Assembly (NCBI RefSeq): GCF_036898095.1
Contig: NC_090768.1
Coordinates: 43,127,760-43,191,759 of the forward strand
From: Palaemon carinicauda
Taxonomy: Eukaryota > Arthropoda > Malacostraca > Decapoda > Palaemonidae
DNA length: 64,000 nucleotides
Direction: 5' to 3'
The notes under the pieces were generated by a model, which searched no databases, was not told the DNA's origin, and worked only from the letters and a program-made list of their open reading frames with translations. Both the position numbers and the translations under genes were made by a program. Below, one piece after another: positions 53,898-64,000 of this stretch; the stretch's first letter is position 1, and each line of letters starts with the position of its first letter.

Positions 53898-53898
<1 letters not shown>

Positions 53899-54790
53899 AA
53901 GGACAAACCCTGGTTCAATTGTGATTGGAGACACAGGAGGCCTTTCCTTTTTGGAAGGGTAACATTAGATTTGACTTGCAATAACTATACTCAGCTAAGA
54001 GCCGTCACTCAGAGTTTATGCTCCAACTGAAAATGGACACAACAAGACCATAAAAGAAATCCTTTCTGGTATAGCCAGAAACACAAGTGGCGGACTACCC
54101 TCAAATCTGCCCCCTTTTGTGTAGATGCACCAGTTCCTCCTTTACTTAAACCAGATTGCTCTGTCACTCACTGTCCAAAGGAAAAGGTAACTCAATTAGG
54201 TGATGTGTTTGACAGTAAGCATAGTAATGTGGAACTCGATCTTCCTCGTTCCTGTTTTCCTGAGGCTAAACTACTGTACCCAATTTAGCTATTGGGTCCC
54301 GTGAAATTAAAATGCTCTTACTGGATTTTGATGCTTATGGAGGAGTTGAGCCAAATGGTATTTTTTCCTTTTCTTTTAATAAAGACAGCTGATTTCTTAG
54401 CTCTTAAGTTGCTGGTTATTTTTCGCAAGTTAGCAAGAAGTTCTTTTTACGCTTGTTGGAGAATTGGTAATGTTACTCAATTAGTTAAATGTATTTGTGG
54501 TAGCTCTAGCCATGCGTTTAACGCCAAATTTATATAACTCCCACATTTTCAAAGTTTTGAGAAGTATTTTGACAAAACTTTTAAATATATATGCTGGAGG
54601 TAAAAGTCTTTTACCAAATTCGCAGATTGCCTTTCGCAAAGGCCATCAGAAGGCACAATGCTAAACAGTACTCTATAAGTCTTATCCCAACTGTGAACAG
54701 ATTGTGTAATGATCTTCCTAATCAGGCCGTTGAATCAATGGAACTTCAGAAATTCGAACTTTTTGTAAATATTTTTCTGATGAGTTGATA
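53898..54790 (+). pseudogene. Jockey-like LINE ORF2 remnant with large internal deletion
   Basis: 53898-53990 reads KDKPWFNCDWRHRRPF; 54040-54290 reads KHKWRTTLKSAPFCVDAPVP, PLLKPDCSVTHCPKEKVTQL and GDVFDSKHS, then frame shifts to PVKLKCSYWILM and LLIKTADFLALKLLVIFRKL. These are the linker and start of the RT of a Jockey/CR1-type LINE. From 54591 the C-terminal end appears (ISLIPTVNRLCNDLPNQAVE, SMELQKFELFV). The RT palm that should lie between is missing, more than 1 kb. Dead copy. Confidence 0.7.
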
Positions 54791-54859
54791 AGTCTCGTTG
54801 TATAGTTTATATTTGACTGATCTATTTTAACGTTACAGATCAAAGAATATTTTTCATTC

Positions 54860-54862
<3 letters not shown>

Positions 54863-54916
<54 letters not shown>
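54863..54916. repeat. (TA)n microsatellite
   Basis: About 27 TA units. Confidence 0.95.
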
Positions 54917-54917
<1 letters not shown>

Positions 54918-54918
<1 letters not shown>

Positions 54919-55020
54919 TACTTGCTATTCCCTTATTTCCTTTCCTCACTGGGATGCTTTCCCTGTTGAAGACCTTGAACTTGTTGCATCCTGCATTTCC
55001 AACCAGGTTTGTAATTTGGC

Positions 55021-55051
<31 letters not shown>
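54918..55051 (+). repeat. Dispersed repeat family R, short plus copy with (AAT)n tail
   Basis: TTCCTTTCCTCACTGGGATG, TTTCCCTGTTGAAGACC, CCAACCAGGTTTGTAATTTGG then (AAT)n to 55051. Confidence 0.65.
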
Positions 55052-55054
<3 letters not shown>

Positions 55055-55060
55055 CAAAAG

Positions 55061-55062
<2 letters not shown>

Positions 55063-55141
<79 letters not shown>
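55063..55141. repeat. (CT)n microsatellite
   Basis: About 39 CT units directly after the (AAT)n tail. Confidence 0.95.
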
Positions 55142-55143
<2 letters not shown>

Positions 55144-55901
55144 ACTTACTTGGCGATGACACCACGTCTTATGGTGTCGAGAACTGTTATCTCTATTTAG
55201 TCTTTTGGCATTATTTTCTCTTTAATGGATAACCTCCCTAATCTAGTTTTATATTATCTTCTTTTTAGAACTATTATCATTGTTGAACCCTTTGGAATTA
55301 TATCCCATTGATGGATAACCTCCCTGAACTAGTTTTTTTTTTTTTTTTTTTTTCGAGCAAAGACTATAGTTTTGGAATGATATTTATAATAGCACAAACT
55401 GGTCTAAGAAATGAAAGATCCCATCGTCTTTTCAAATGGCTCATGTTCAAAACCATCATGAACTTGCTTGGCAAATCAATTCAAAATCACTCAATATTTA
55501 TGCCTAGCGTCCTTGACCAATCACCCACACACACTACTTCTGCTTAGGCGATAAAGCAATTTTTTGCCTTCATCATTTGAACGTGAATGACTTTAAGGAA
55601 TATTTATTGCTTTATGTTTGAAGTTAAAGGAGCAGTTTCGATGATTCACGTTCTGCTGCAACGCCAGCGTATGTAAATCAATAGATCAATTTTACAATAA
55701 CTTGATTTTATACAACAGATCTTGATTGATGAATTTTTATTGCGTTTAGATTCTCGCCGATGATTTACTCATAATCTTTATCTAAAGCAATGATCCTGAC
55801 AACATCAATACTCAAAAGAATCCTGTAATGTGAATTAGACGTGCTTGTCCATGCATATAATGTTTTTATGTTTTTTAAGCTCTCAGAGCATACTTCCGCA
55901 A
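55142..55901. other. Intergenic, no gene seen
   Basis: Contains a repeated GGATAACCTCCCT(A/G)AACTAGTTTT word (55227 and 55313) and a 23-base poly-T at about 55330. No coding support. Confidence 0.45.

Positions 55902-55959
<58 letters not shown>
55902..55959. repeat. (ATT)n microsatellite
   Basis: About 19 ATT units. Confidence 0.95.
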
Positions 55960-55960
<1 letters not shown>

Positions 55961-57000
55961 ATTTTGGTAGTAGGCTCTTTTTCGCTAAAGTAGAGTTAAA
56001 AGAAATTGCTGCCTCCGCGGAATTCAATTTATATGAAACTTTTGTTTGTTTCTTATAATTTTTATTTCAAGAATACTGGGTTCCGTCAGTACTGATTTGT
56101 GAGTATCTCATCATTCAAATGGAGAATAATGTTAACATTTGATCTTTTTTATTTTGATGCTGAAACAGTTCAAAATAGAAGACGGGGAATCGTTATCGTA
56201 GGGGAATTCCGGCAAAAATTCATGTAGGTCCCGGTTTGGTGATCGGTTCAAGTTAGAGTTTTACAGTACTTCGCAACTTTTCGAGCAAACTTTTGCAAAA
56301 ATGAGTAAAAACTAGTTTGGGATATCAGGAGTTATGAGATGTAAGTCATATCTTCTCACGATGGCCCAATAACACTTCACCATTGGCACCTCAACTCGTA
56401 ATTGTCGGATCCAAGAGCCACCTGCTGGCACACCATATCGTCTGATTGGCTAAACATAGAGAGCGGTCCCACTGCCTTATGGGCCAGTCTCTGGAGACGA
56501 AGGTTACAGGCGTTTCCCTAAGGATGAAAGTTGCGTAGTGGACAGACATTTAAGTGAGTGAGGATATTTACTATTGTGACTCTTTGGCAGTCCTCTGCAG
56601 CAGAGCCGTCTGTTAGGTCGTTGAGATTTTTCCTTTTCATCTGACTATAGGCGGCTTAGGCAAGTTTTGTTGGGCAAGTACATTGTTCCTCATCCTCAAC
56701 TTATCATCATCAAGTATCAAGTATCTTTGGTGAATGAGCAAGGTAGTAGAAACATGTCTGCGTAGGGACTGGCAGCGCTTAGCCTGAATCCTCCACAATG
56801 GGCAGTGGATGCTGAATTTAGAAGCTGGGGAGTGGGAAAACTTATTAGTAGCACCCGTCTTTGGCACGTGCATATGAGACTGAGCTGCCCATTTAAGGAG
56901 CCACATCCCTCACCTTTTTAAAGGGAGGGCTTAAAGAAGTTGACCCATTCATTGTCTAATCCAAACTTGATTTAGATATTTAGCCACGGTCATTACGACA
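55960..57000. other. Intergenic / probable 5' part of the LINE that follows
   Basis: No open frame with recognisable domain. The part from about 56380 (CACCTGCTGGCACACC) to 57000 has the GC level of the LINE and may be its 5' UTR, but this cannot be shown from one copy. Confidence 0.35.
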
Positions 57001-57024
57001 GTTTACTTTTGGATCACAAAAAAT

Positions 57025-58860
57025 GAACCATAATCTTATCATAGGAATCTGGAACATAGGGATGCTCCAAAATCAGACTACTGATGAAGCTACATCACCA
57101 CCCAAGAGATCTTCAGTAGTTGCCAACAAACTTTGTAGATAAAATATAGACGCTGCAGTGAGAAAGCACCCCGGTTCAGAACTCTCTCGCTGAAGTGGAT
57201 GAAGAAGTTGCTTAATGGAAAGGCTTACCTAAGGATTTGCAGTTATGATCATAATACTTGCAAGCCTACATGAAGGTCCAACATGTATAAATGAAAGACT
57301 TATGACCTGGCATATTCCACTTACAAAAGTTTGTTTCTTGACACTCGTCAGTGCTTACACCCCTAACATGGCGCATTCCACTGGTAATAGGTAATTTCTT
57401 GACACTCATCAGTGCATATGCCTCAACATTGAATGCTGATAGAATAGCTAAAGACTGCCGATACTCTGCCCTTAATGCAGTGATACAAAACATCAATAGA
57501 ACTGAGAATCCAGTTTTCCTGTTGAAAGAAAAATGCTTTATAGGGAGGTGACACAAGCTATCATGGCACAGGCAATATGAGCACTAATGGCTTCAGACTA
57601 TGCTACTTATGCTCATTGCAAATACACTATTCCAGCTCAGTGTGAAGCTCAAAAAACACATGAGTGCATCTGAGATCCAAGTATTGATACATAGTAAAAT
57701 GTGTCAAAACCAGGCAGTGCCATGCAAAGTGTATTGTACAAATCAACAACTAGCAAAATACATCTTCAAATAAAAAAATCGACCTCAAATTAGCAAAGAG
57801 GCCATATCAAAGAAATTTAACTGTGCTGCACTGAGATCCTTTTCGTGCTCATATTATTGAGAAAGATACAGATTCTGAGTGGGGAAAGTTCTGCCACAAT
57901 TGGCTTCCCGAAGTACTACCATGTAGACTTGTTCAGTGAAAATATTTACACATACATAATAAACCCACCCACTCATCTGCACTGGCCATGAGATAGAGAG
58001 ACCTAAGATCGGAGGTGCAACATTGAATGTGTATGCTAAAGAATTGTTAGTGGATAGAAAGAGCTAGGGAAACTCGAGCCTTTGCTGTCCAAAACAATAT
58101 GCACCGCTTTTGTAATACCATCTAATCTATTCGCGGGTCTATGAAAACCACAATTCCTCCAATCGGCATACTTAATGGGCAAGCCATATTCAAGGAACAG
58201 GCTGTGCTTCAAAGCAGCAAATCTGAGCATATCCATCCTCCACTGAACCATCATTATGCCATTGATTGGTCAGTAATTGATGTTCTGCCTATCGTACCAC
58301 TCATCCGGGGTCTTGACAAGCTTCCAGAATTGCACAAAGTTCTGAGTGCAATAAAAAGCACTAAAGAAGCAAAAGCTGTTGTCCTTACTTTATTTCTGGG
58401 GAAATTTTCAAACACGTGAAGCTACTTTCTCAAAAATCAGCCGCACACATTCACATCTACTATAAGGAGTGTAAGACAAATACCAAAGCTATTGATAGAT
58501 TCTTAAATAATTCCTATTTATAAGAATAAAGGTGAGAGAAGTGACTACAACAGCCGAGGTATTTTCCTTCTCTCTGATCTGCAGCTAGTAAGATATTTGA
58601 TTAACTAAACATATATCAGGATATGTGGTACCAGAGATCCAGTGTGGGTTTAGGCTGGGAAGAAAGACCATCAACATGATTTTTACTGTACTGAAAGGCA
58701 TATTAGGAGAAATGTCGAAAGTAGAATACAGGCATTCAAGATACAATGTTCCAAGCAAATTTCTCAAAATAATTCAGCTCTTTCATTCCAACGTAGAAGC
58801 AAATGTTTGTATAGGTGGTTTGGAATCCTTATTCTTCCTCGCCGAAATGGAGGTAAGCTA
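57025..58860 (+). pseudogene. Decayed non-LTR retrotransposon: endonuclease and RT remnants
   Basis: Endonuclease start: LIIGIWNIGMLQN and SPPKRSSVVANKLCR (57030-57140), later INERLMTWHIPLTKVCFLT and LVSAYTPNM (57290-57370), the APE-type pattern 'GTWNVRTL... INERLMTLRIPL...VSAYAP'. A linker: IGILNGQAIFKEQAVLQ, PELHKVLSAIKSTKEAKA (58160-58380). RT start: VPEIQCGFRLGRKTINMIFT (58630) and FLKIIQLFHSNVEANVCIGG (58760). Stops in every segment. A ~50-bp piece of the endonuclease is duplicated (57345-57420). RTE/CR1-like clade; exact clade not assigned. Confidence 0.65.
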
Positions 58861-59380
58861 GGTTGATGTTTTATCCCATGTGTTTTCAGTTTGTCCTTAT
58901 CTTTAGTAGTGTCTTGATTACATGAAAATGTAAGGAAAGAAGATGGGAGACAAAATAGAAAAAAAGAATGGATTGTAGCCTGTTCAACATCAGAGAATTA
59001 CACGTCCATACAAAAACATCTACTCAACATTTGGTTTACCTGCAGTATGCGTAAGGTGCTACCATTTTAGCCCACGTTCCAGAGTCAATGCATCACATCT
59101 TAGACACACTATCTTCAATATGGCAGACATTTGGCACACAGATAAGTACAACAAATAAAAGGGTAACAAATTGAGCTAAATCAGAATGTGCCCATCTTTA
59201 CTGTTATTGAAACACAATTCCAGATGCTTTGTTCAGACTTGCTATCTGGACCCTTATATCGTGCTGCTGAATCGAGGACGGGATGGGTTTAAAGCTGGAT
59301 ATTTCATTGGTTAATGGCTATTTGGAATAAGTCTGCATATCTTGAAAAAGTCTAACAAACAATTGCAGTCACAGCCAAAA
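58861..59380. other. Intergenic or LINE 3' remnant, no clear feature
   Basis: No motif seen; AT-rich with possible continuation of the decayed RT. Confidence 0.35.
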
Positions 59381-59389
59381 TTATTATAC

Positions 59390-59890
59390 AAGGTAGAGCC
59401 GAGGCTGGAGTGTAAGGTAGAGCTGAGTTGGGGCATAAGGTGCAGCCAGGGTTGGTCTGTTAGGTGGAGTTAACGTTGGACAGAAAGATGGACCCAAGTT
59501 CGGAACAAAAGGTGGAACCAAAGTTGAAGCGGGAAATGGAGCAAAAGTCAGCCCTGAAGGTGGAGTCGAATGCAGAACAGAGGATGGAGCATAACTCAGA
59601 GCAGAAAGTAGAACATGAATTGGAGCTGACAGTGGAGTAAGTGTCGAAGATGATGATGAGCCGATATCGGAGCTCACATGGAGCAGTCCTTGGAACTGAG
59701 TGTGGAATCAAAGTCTGAGCAAAAGGCGTAACAGAAATCGGAGATGACAGTGGAGCAGATGCCGTAGCTGAAGGAGTCGAATCAGAGCAGAAAATAAAGC
59801 AAAGTTGCATTAGAGGTGGAGCCAAAGTTGGAGCTGACTTGAAGCTGAAGTCAGGGTAGAAAGTGGAGAAGAAGTCAGAGCTGAGGATAA
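59390..59890. repeat. Degenerate minisatellite built on GTGGAGCNGAAGTNGGAGC
   Basis: About 20 imperfect units of 18-30 bp (GGTGGAGTC, GTTGGAGCTGA, AAGTCAGAGC...). Gives Ser/Pro/Thr-rich reading frames on the minus strand that are products of the repeat. Confidence 0.65.
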
Positions 59891-60165
59891 AGTTGGAATT
59901 TTTTATGTCGACTCCTTATTCTTGGTATCCCATCCTTTCAATTTCACCCAATCAAACTATCCTGCTCCTCTCCCAGTTTCTACTCACTGAGACTTACTGC
60001 TATTGCACTTTACCCTACTACTGAAACTTAACTTCAGTTCTAAAAAGGAACCAATTTTTTGGTCCCTGGGCCCTGCCCGCTGCTTACAGTAAGCAATTTT
60101 ATAAGAAAGGACATTGACACTGTCCCTGGCAACAAGAAGAAAGAAAAAGTAGGATTAATAGACAA

Positions 60166-60167
60166 TT

Positions 60168-60233
<66 letters not shown>

Positions 60234-60258
60234 GTTGTTGTTGTTGTTGTTGTTGTTG
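60166..60258. repeat. (TTC)n(TTA)n(TTG)n compound microsatellite
   Basis: Three trinucleotide blocks that differ in the last base only, which suggests stepwise mutation and re-expansion. Confidence 0.95.
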
Positions 60259-60865
60259 ATATTTGCATAGAATGAAAACACAGGATTTGTCAATAAGAAT
60301 TACTCACTGGAAGCCATAACAAATTTGGTAAAATTAAGTGTTCAAGAATTCAGTTGTGTCTTGATTGTTATCGAAAAACCCATTATGCCGAGTAATGTAC
60401 GCCATTGCCGTGTCGTCATCAAATTGACGAGCACTTTAAAATGGGGAAATATAGATATCAACTTCCTCCGTTTTTTTTGGCCAGGACGCGACAAGAATTA
60501 CTTACCCGTTGGTTAGGAATGTTTGTGGGTGGAAAGGTGTCAATTTAATTTTTCTTCTCTGTCGTAGAAAAACTCATTACAAAATACATAAATGGCTGAA
60601 ATCATGCGATGTTTACAAAAAGTCACAAGGTTAGTGTGATTTATATCCTGAAATTGTTCGTGTTAAGGTCCTCTGCCTTTTTTCCTCTCATTTGTCTGAA
60701 TGATTCACACCATCAGTTATTTAATGGCGTTTATTATCTCCCACGAACGTGGGTATTTTTTTTCCCTTTTGTAGCTACGTTGATAAATGCTCCCTACTTG
60801 TATTCACGAATATACATTGTACATAGTGATCGTTGGTACCGAGGCTACAAGTTTCTTAATTGCTG

Positions 60866-60871
<6 letters not shown>
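60259..60871. other. Intergenic, no gene seen
   Basis: Short open frames only; nothing recognised. Confidence 0.5.

Positions 60872-60952
<81 letters not shown>
60872..60952. repeat. (CT)n microsatellite
   Basis: About 40 CT units. Confidence 0.95.
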
Positions 60953-60955
<3 letters not shown>

Positions 60956-61184
60956 AATTTTAGCCTCGTAACTTTCTCTTAATTTTTTTTTTATTATTAT
61001 TATGAAAATGATGAAGTATTCTTTACTATCAGTTCTCTTGTAAAGAAAACTTTCGTTATATCTCTACACTTGTAAAATGTTTTGCAAATATATAATCAAA
61101 TAAGTGCATGTCCTCTTTTGATTAAGTCTGTAGTAGAGGATGGTAGGTTTGCGTGTTGATTATATTTCAATTTGCTTTACGCTT

Positions 61185-61185
<1 letters not shown>

Positions 61186-61277
<92 letters not shown>

Positions 61278-61278
61278 A
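61186..61278. repeat. (CT)n(CA)n microsatellite
   Basis: About 33 CT units then 12 CA units. Confidence 0.95.
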
Positions 61279-61622
61279 ACATCTGATGGTTACCCATAAA
61301 AATATTGAAGTCAATTCCACAGAAATTATCTGAAAAAAAAAAAAACGAGTATTAAATAGGAGAAGCGCCTCTTTTCCGACCCTGAGCTTCGTTGTCATGT
61401 TTCAATAAGTAATTTTTTTTTGTTTTGTTTATAGAGGTTATGGTTTTACTGATTTTAATGTCACTTTCGCGAAACGTTTATTTTATCTCAAGGACATTAA
61501 AGGGAGGAATTCCCAGTTATCTCTATGCTCAGGCTAAACAAGAGTTGGGAAATACTTAAGAAGTCATGCGAGATGTCCGGACTTCCCAAGGTCGTCTCTC
61601 GCAGTGCTTGGCGACCGTTGGG

Positions 61623-61824
61623 CAGGGTTGCCAGGTTTTCCAAATGAGAAAAGGCCAACGTCTGATCAACTGTAGCTTTAAAAGGCCAACCTAATAGTAG
61701 AAAAAGGCCGAAAATATAGCATTTAAGGATAAACAATTTTAAAAAGGCCAAATTCAGGTATCTAGCACGAAAAAAGGCCATATTTGGAGGTTTTGGCCCG
61801 AAAAAGGCCAACCTGACAACCCTG
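61623..61824. mobile_element. hAT-type MITE with 8-bp target duplication
   Basis: Ends CAGGGTTGCCAGGTT / AACCTGACAACCCTG (one mismatch), flanked by CCGTTGGG on both sides (61615-61622 and 61825-61832). 202 bp, inside a repeated AAAAAGGCCAA word. No transposase. Different family from the MITE at 47271. Confidence 0.9.
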
Positions 61825-62007
61825 CCGTTGGGGGTGAAATCTGAGAAAGGGCCTAAATTAAGACAATCTATTTTCTCAGAACAGCTTTGATGAAAATAGA
61901 TTATGCGAGTGTCACAAATAATACTATTATGCTAATATTTTCTTGCTTTGCGTAAATTGACGTTAAACAGTCTTTATGTCCCACAGAATTGAGTGATACT
62001 GTAAGCC

Positions 62008-62101
62008 AATTTTAAAGGCATGCAAATATTAACCTTTTCGGATAGCATACAAGTGTATGCTATCCCGAATGGTTGATATTTGTATGCCTTTAAAATTGGT
62101 T
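62008..62101. repeat. Hairpin of ~40-bp arms
   Basis: CCAATTTTAAAGGCATGCAA ... GGATAGCATAC and its inverse GTATGCTATCC ... GTATGCCTTTAAAATTGG. The right arm merges with the minisatellite that follows. Confidence 0.85.
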
Positions 62102-62770
62102 AATAGTTGTATGCTTCATAGTTGGTTGAAATTTGTATGCCTTAATAATTGGTTGAGAGTTGTATGCCTTAATAATTGGTTGAGAGTTGTATGCCTTAAT
62201 AATTGGTTGAGAGTTGTATGCCTTAATAATTGGTTGATAATTGTATGCCTTAATAATTGGTTGAGAGATGTATGCCTTAATAATTGGTTGATAGGTGTAT
62301 GCTTTAATAATTGGTTGATATTTATATGCCTTAATAATTGGTTGATAGTAGTATACCTTAATAATTAATTGGTTGATAGTTGTATGCCTTAATAATTGGA
62401 TGATAGTTGTATGCTTCATAGTTGGTTGAAATTTGTATGCTTAATAATTGGTTAATAGTTGTAAGCTTTAATAATTGGTTGATATTTATATGCCTTAATA
62501 ATTGGTTGATATTTGTATACCTTAATAATTGGTTGATAGTTGTATGATTTAATAATTGGTTGATATTTATATGCCTTAATAATTGGTTGATAGTTGTATG
62601 CCTTAATAATTGGTTAATATTTATATGACTTGATAATTGTTTGATAGTTGTATGCCTTAATTATTGGTTGATAGTTGTATGCTTTAATAATTGGTTAATA
62701 TTTATATGCCTTGATAATTGTTTGATAGTTGTATGCCTTAATAATGGGTTGTAAGTTGTATGCCATCACC
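62062..62770. repeat. 27-bp minisatellite (TTGTATGCCTTAATAATTGGTTGATAG), ~25 copies
   Basis: Unit of about 27 bp; copies vary at GAGAG / GATAG / GATAT and TGCCTT / TGCTTT. 27 is divisible by 3, so both strands show long repeated frames (VCLNNWLR, YNQPIIKA). No flanking signals of a gene, so treated as non-coding. Confidence 0.9.
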
Positions 62771-62864
62771 AATGATTGATACTTGTTTACCTTAAGTAAA
62801 GGGTTGATTATAAACGAAGTAGACTCGTTTCTAAAACACGTTCAGTACGTCTTACATAAGTGAC

Positions 62865-63060
62865 TATAGTCAATTCTTTTTAGTGAGGCAGATTTGCACC
62901 GACTCGCAGGGGTTCCCTTTTAGCTCGGGAAAGTTTCCTGCTCCCTGATTGGTTATACAAGATCATTCTAACCAATCAGATAGCAGGAAACTTTTCCGAG
63001 CTAAAAGGGCACCGCTGCGAGTCGGTGCAAATGTGCTTCATTAAAAAAAATTGAGTATAG
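62865..63060. mobile_element. Palindromic MITE (~85-bp inverted repeats)
   Basis: Left CTATAGTCAATTC ... GATTTGCACCGACTCGCAG ... TTTAGCTCGG ... CAGG...TGATTGGTTA; right is its inverse to CTATACTCAATTT. The loop is only about 15 bp. Foldback element without coding capacity; TSD unclear. Confidence 0.75.
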
Positions 63061-63126
63061 TAATACTTATTGCATGTCCTCTTTAAGGAGTTGGTAATGA
63101 TATGTCTTGTAAACCAAACATAAGGC

Positions 63127-63450
63127 TTGTGGTGGCCGATGCGGTAACGTCCCTGGCTGGTAAACGCCAGACTGGGGTTCGAGTCCCGCTCAAATCCGTC
63201 AGTTCTTTGGTCGCTGCAACCTCACCATCCTTGTGAGCTAAGGATGCGTGGTTTGGGGGAGCCTATACGGGTATCTGCTGAGTCCTCAGCAGCCATTGCC
63301 TGGCCCTCCCTGGTCCTAGCTTGGGTGGAGAGGGGGCCTTGTGCGCTGGTCATATGTATATATGGTCAGTCTCTAGGTCACTGTCCTGGTCGATAGGGCA
63401 ATGTCACTGTCCCTTGCCTCTGCTATTCATGAGCGGCCTTTAAACCTTTA
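63127..63450 (+). mobile_element. tRNA-derived SINE, plus copy
   Basis: Box-A-like TGGCCGATGCGGTAACG near 63134 and box B GGTTCGAGTCCCGC near 63177, spaced as in a tRNA promoter. A tRNA-unrelated body follows (CTCACCATCCTTGTGAGCTA, GGTCCTAGCTTGGGTGGAGA, CTGTCCCTTGCCTCTGC) that is shared with the minus copy at 48910-49475. No tRNA gene proper: the acceptor stem does not close. Confidence 0.8.
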
Positions 63451-63529
63451 AACTGGGAGAATTTTGATTTTGGTACCGGTATAACATATATTTTGTTTAA
63501 GGATTTGGTAATACTGTACCATTCATGTT

Positions 63530-63845
63530 TATAAAGGGTTAAATACTATACTGTAATTATTCATTGGCTACTTTCCTCTTGGTAAGGGTAGAAGAGACTC
63601 TTTTAGCTGTGGTAAGCAGCTCTTCTAGGAGAAGGACACTCCAAAATCAAACCATTGTTCTCTAGTCTTGGGTAGTGCTATAGCCTCTGTATCATTGTCT
63701 TCCACTGTCTTGGGTTAGAGTTCTCTTGCTTGAGGGTGTGCACTCCAGCACCCTATTCTATCTGTTTTCTTTACTCCTTTCCTCATGTGACTATTTCCCC
63801 TGTCGCATCCATCTTGTTTTTCTAATTAGGGCTGTAACTTAGTTA

Positions 63846-63901
<56 letters not shown>
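63530..63901 (+). repeat. Dispersed repeat family R, plus copy with (AAT)n tail
   Basis: TTTCCTCTTGGTAAGGGTAG, AGCAGCTCTTCTAGGAGAAG, CCAAAATCAAACCATTGTTC, ending TTAGGGCTGTAACTTAG and (AAT)18. Same order as at 33.7-34.3 kb. Confidence 0.7.
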
Positions 63902-64000
63902 GAGTACCTACCTCAACATGGTGGAATTTGGCGGCTGTTGATCCGCTGGCCGGTTGGATCACGATCCGGCGTATGTACCACTCGGATCCCAGATCCACCA
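63902..64000. other. End of window, unassigned
   Basis: More GC-rich (GGCGGCTGTTGATCCGCTGG, GGATCACGATCCGGC). Perhaps the start of another repeat; too short to say. Confidence 0.3.

Noticed and set aside
59384..59825. Minus-strand Ser/Pro/Thr ORFs resembling a mucin
   Set aside because: The DNA is a degenerate minisatellite and two frames are equally open; no splice or signal peptide evidence.
62057..62419. Repeated-peptide ORFs on both strands
   Set aside because: Translation of a 27-bp minisatellite; no promoter, exon borders or protein-like domain.
63127..63200. A tRNA gene
   Set aside because: Box A and B are present but the acceptor and anticodon stems do not pair and the body continues as a SINE.

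Overview
This is a eukaryotic, intron-containing and very repeat-rich window, most likely from a decapod crustacean (a shrimp or prawn is my best guess). The reasons are many DIRS-type tyrosine-recombinase retrotransposons, Jockey/RTE-like LINEs, long (GA)n/(CT)n/(AT)n/(ATT)n microsatellites, and a lectin-mucin gene of arthropod style. The species cannot be fixed from the sequence. No bacterial genes, rRNA or CRISPR arrays are present.

The host gene I am most sure of is an INO80B-like gene (INO80 chromatin-remodelling complex subunit B) on the minus strand. Its seven coding exons run from the ATG at 42497 to the TAG at 13628. All splice sites and phases agree, and together they give 993 nt (330 aa) with a lysine-rich acidic N-terminus, a PAPA-1 region and a C-terminal HIT-type zinc finger. 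A DIRS element fills about 95% of intron 3, a second DIRS plus a truncated LINE fill about 94% of intron 6, and a third DIRS ends about 95 bp beyond the stop codon.

Layout: 1-5146, a decayed DIRS-like element (E1; left end outside the window) whose gag seems to contain introns. 5147-5424, a lone DIRS right end (E0), followed by a piggyBac-like MITE. 6829-13532, DIRS E2 (+ strand, several frameshifts). 13892-20404, DIRS E3 (- strand, nearly intact: pol and recombinase open, one stop in gag). 20737-22343, LINE with target-site duplications. 24525-31200, DIRS E4 (+ strand, deleted and decayed). 32.8-34.8 kb, copies of a dispersed repeat ending in (AAT)n. 37.4-39.8 kb, Tigger/pogo remnants. 47.3-49.5 kb, a hAT MITE, a palindromic MITE and a SINE. 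49.7-53.5 kb, a minus-strand gene with a fucolectin/F5/8C-like domain followed by a Thr-rich mucin-like tail. 53.9-58.9 kb, two decayed LINEs. 59-64 kb, minisatellites, MITEs, a tRNA-derived SINE and microsatellites.

The DIRS copies show the full design of the order: inverted terminal repeats, an internal complementary region that equals the joined ends of a circle, and overlapping gag, RT/RNase H/methyltransferase and tyrosine recombinase frames. The frame upstream of the recombinase stays open across the whole RT region in two diverged copies. That and the intron-like gag of E1 are the least ordinary signals here.
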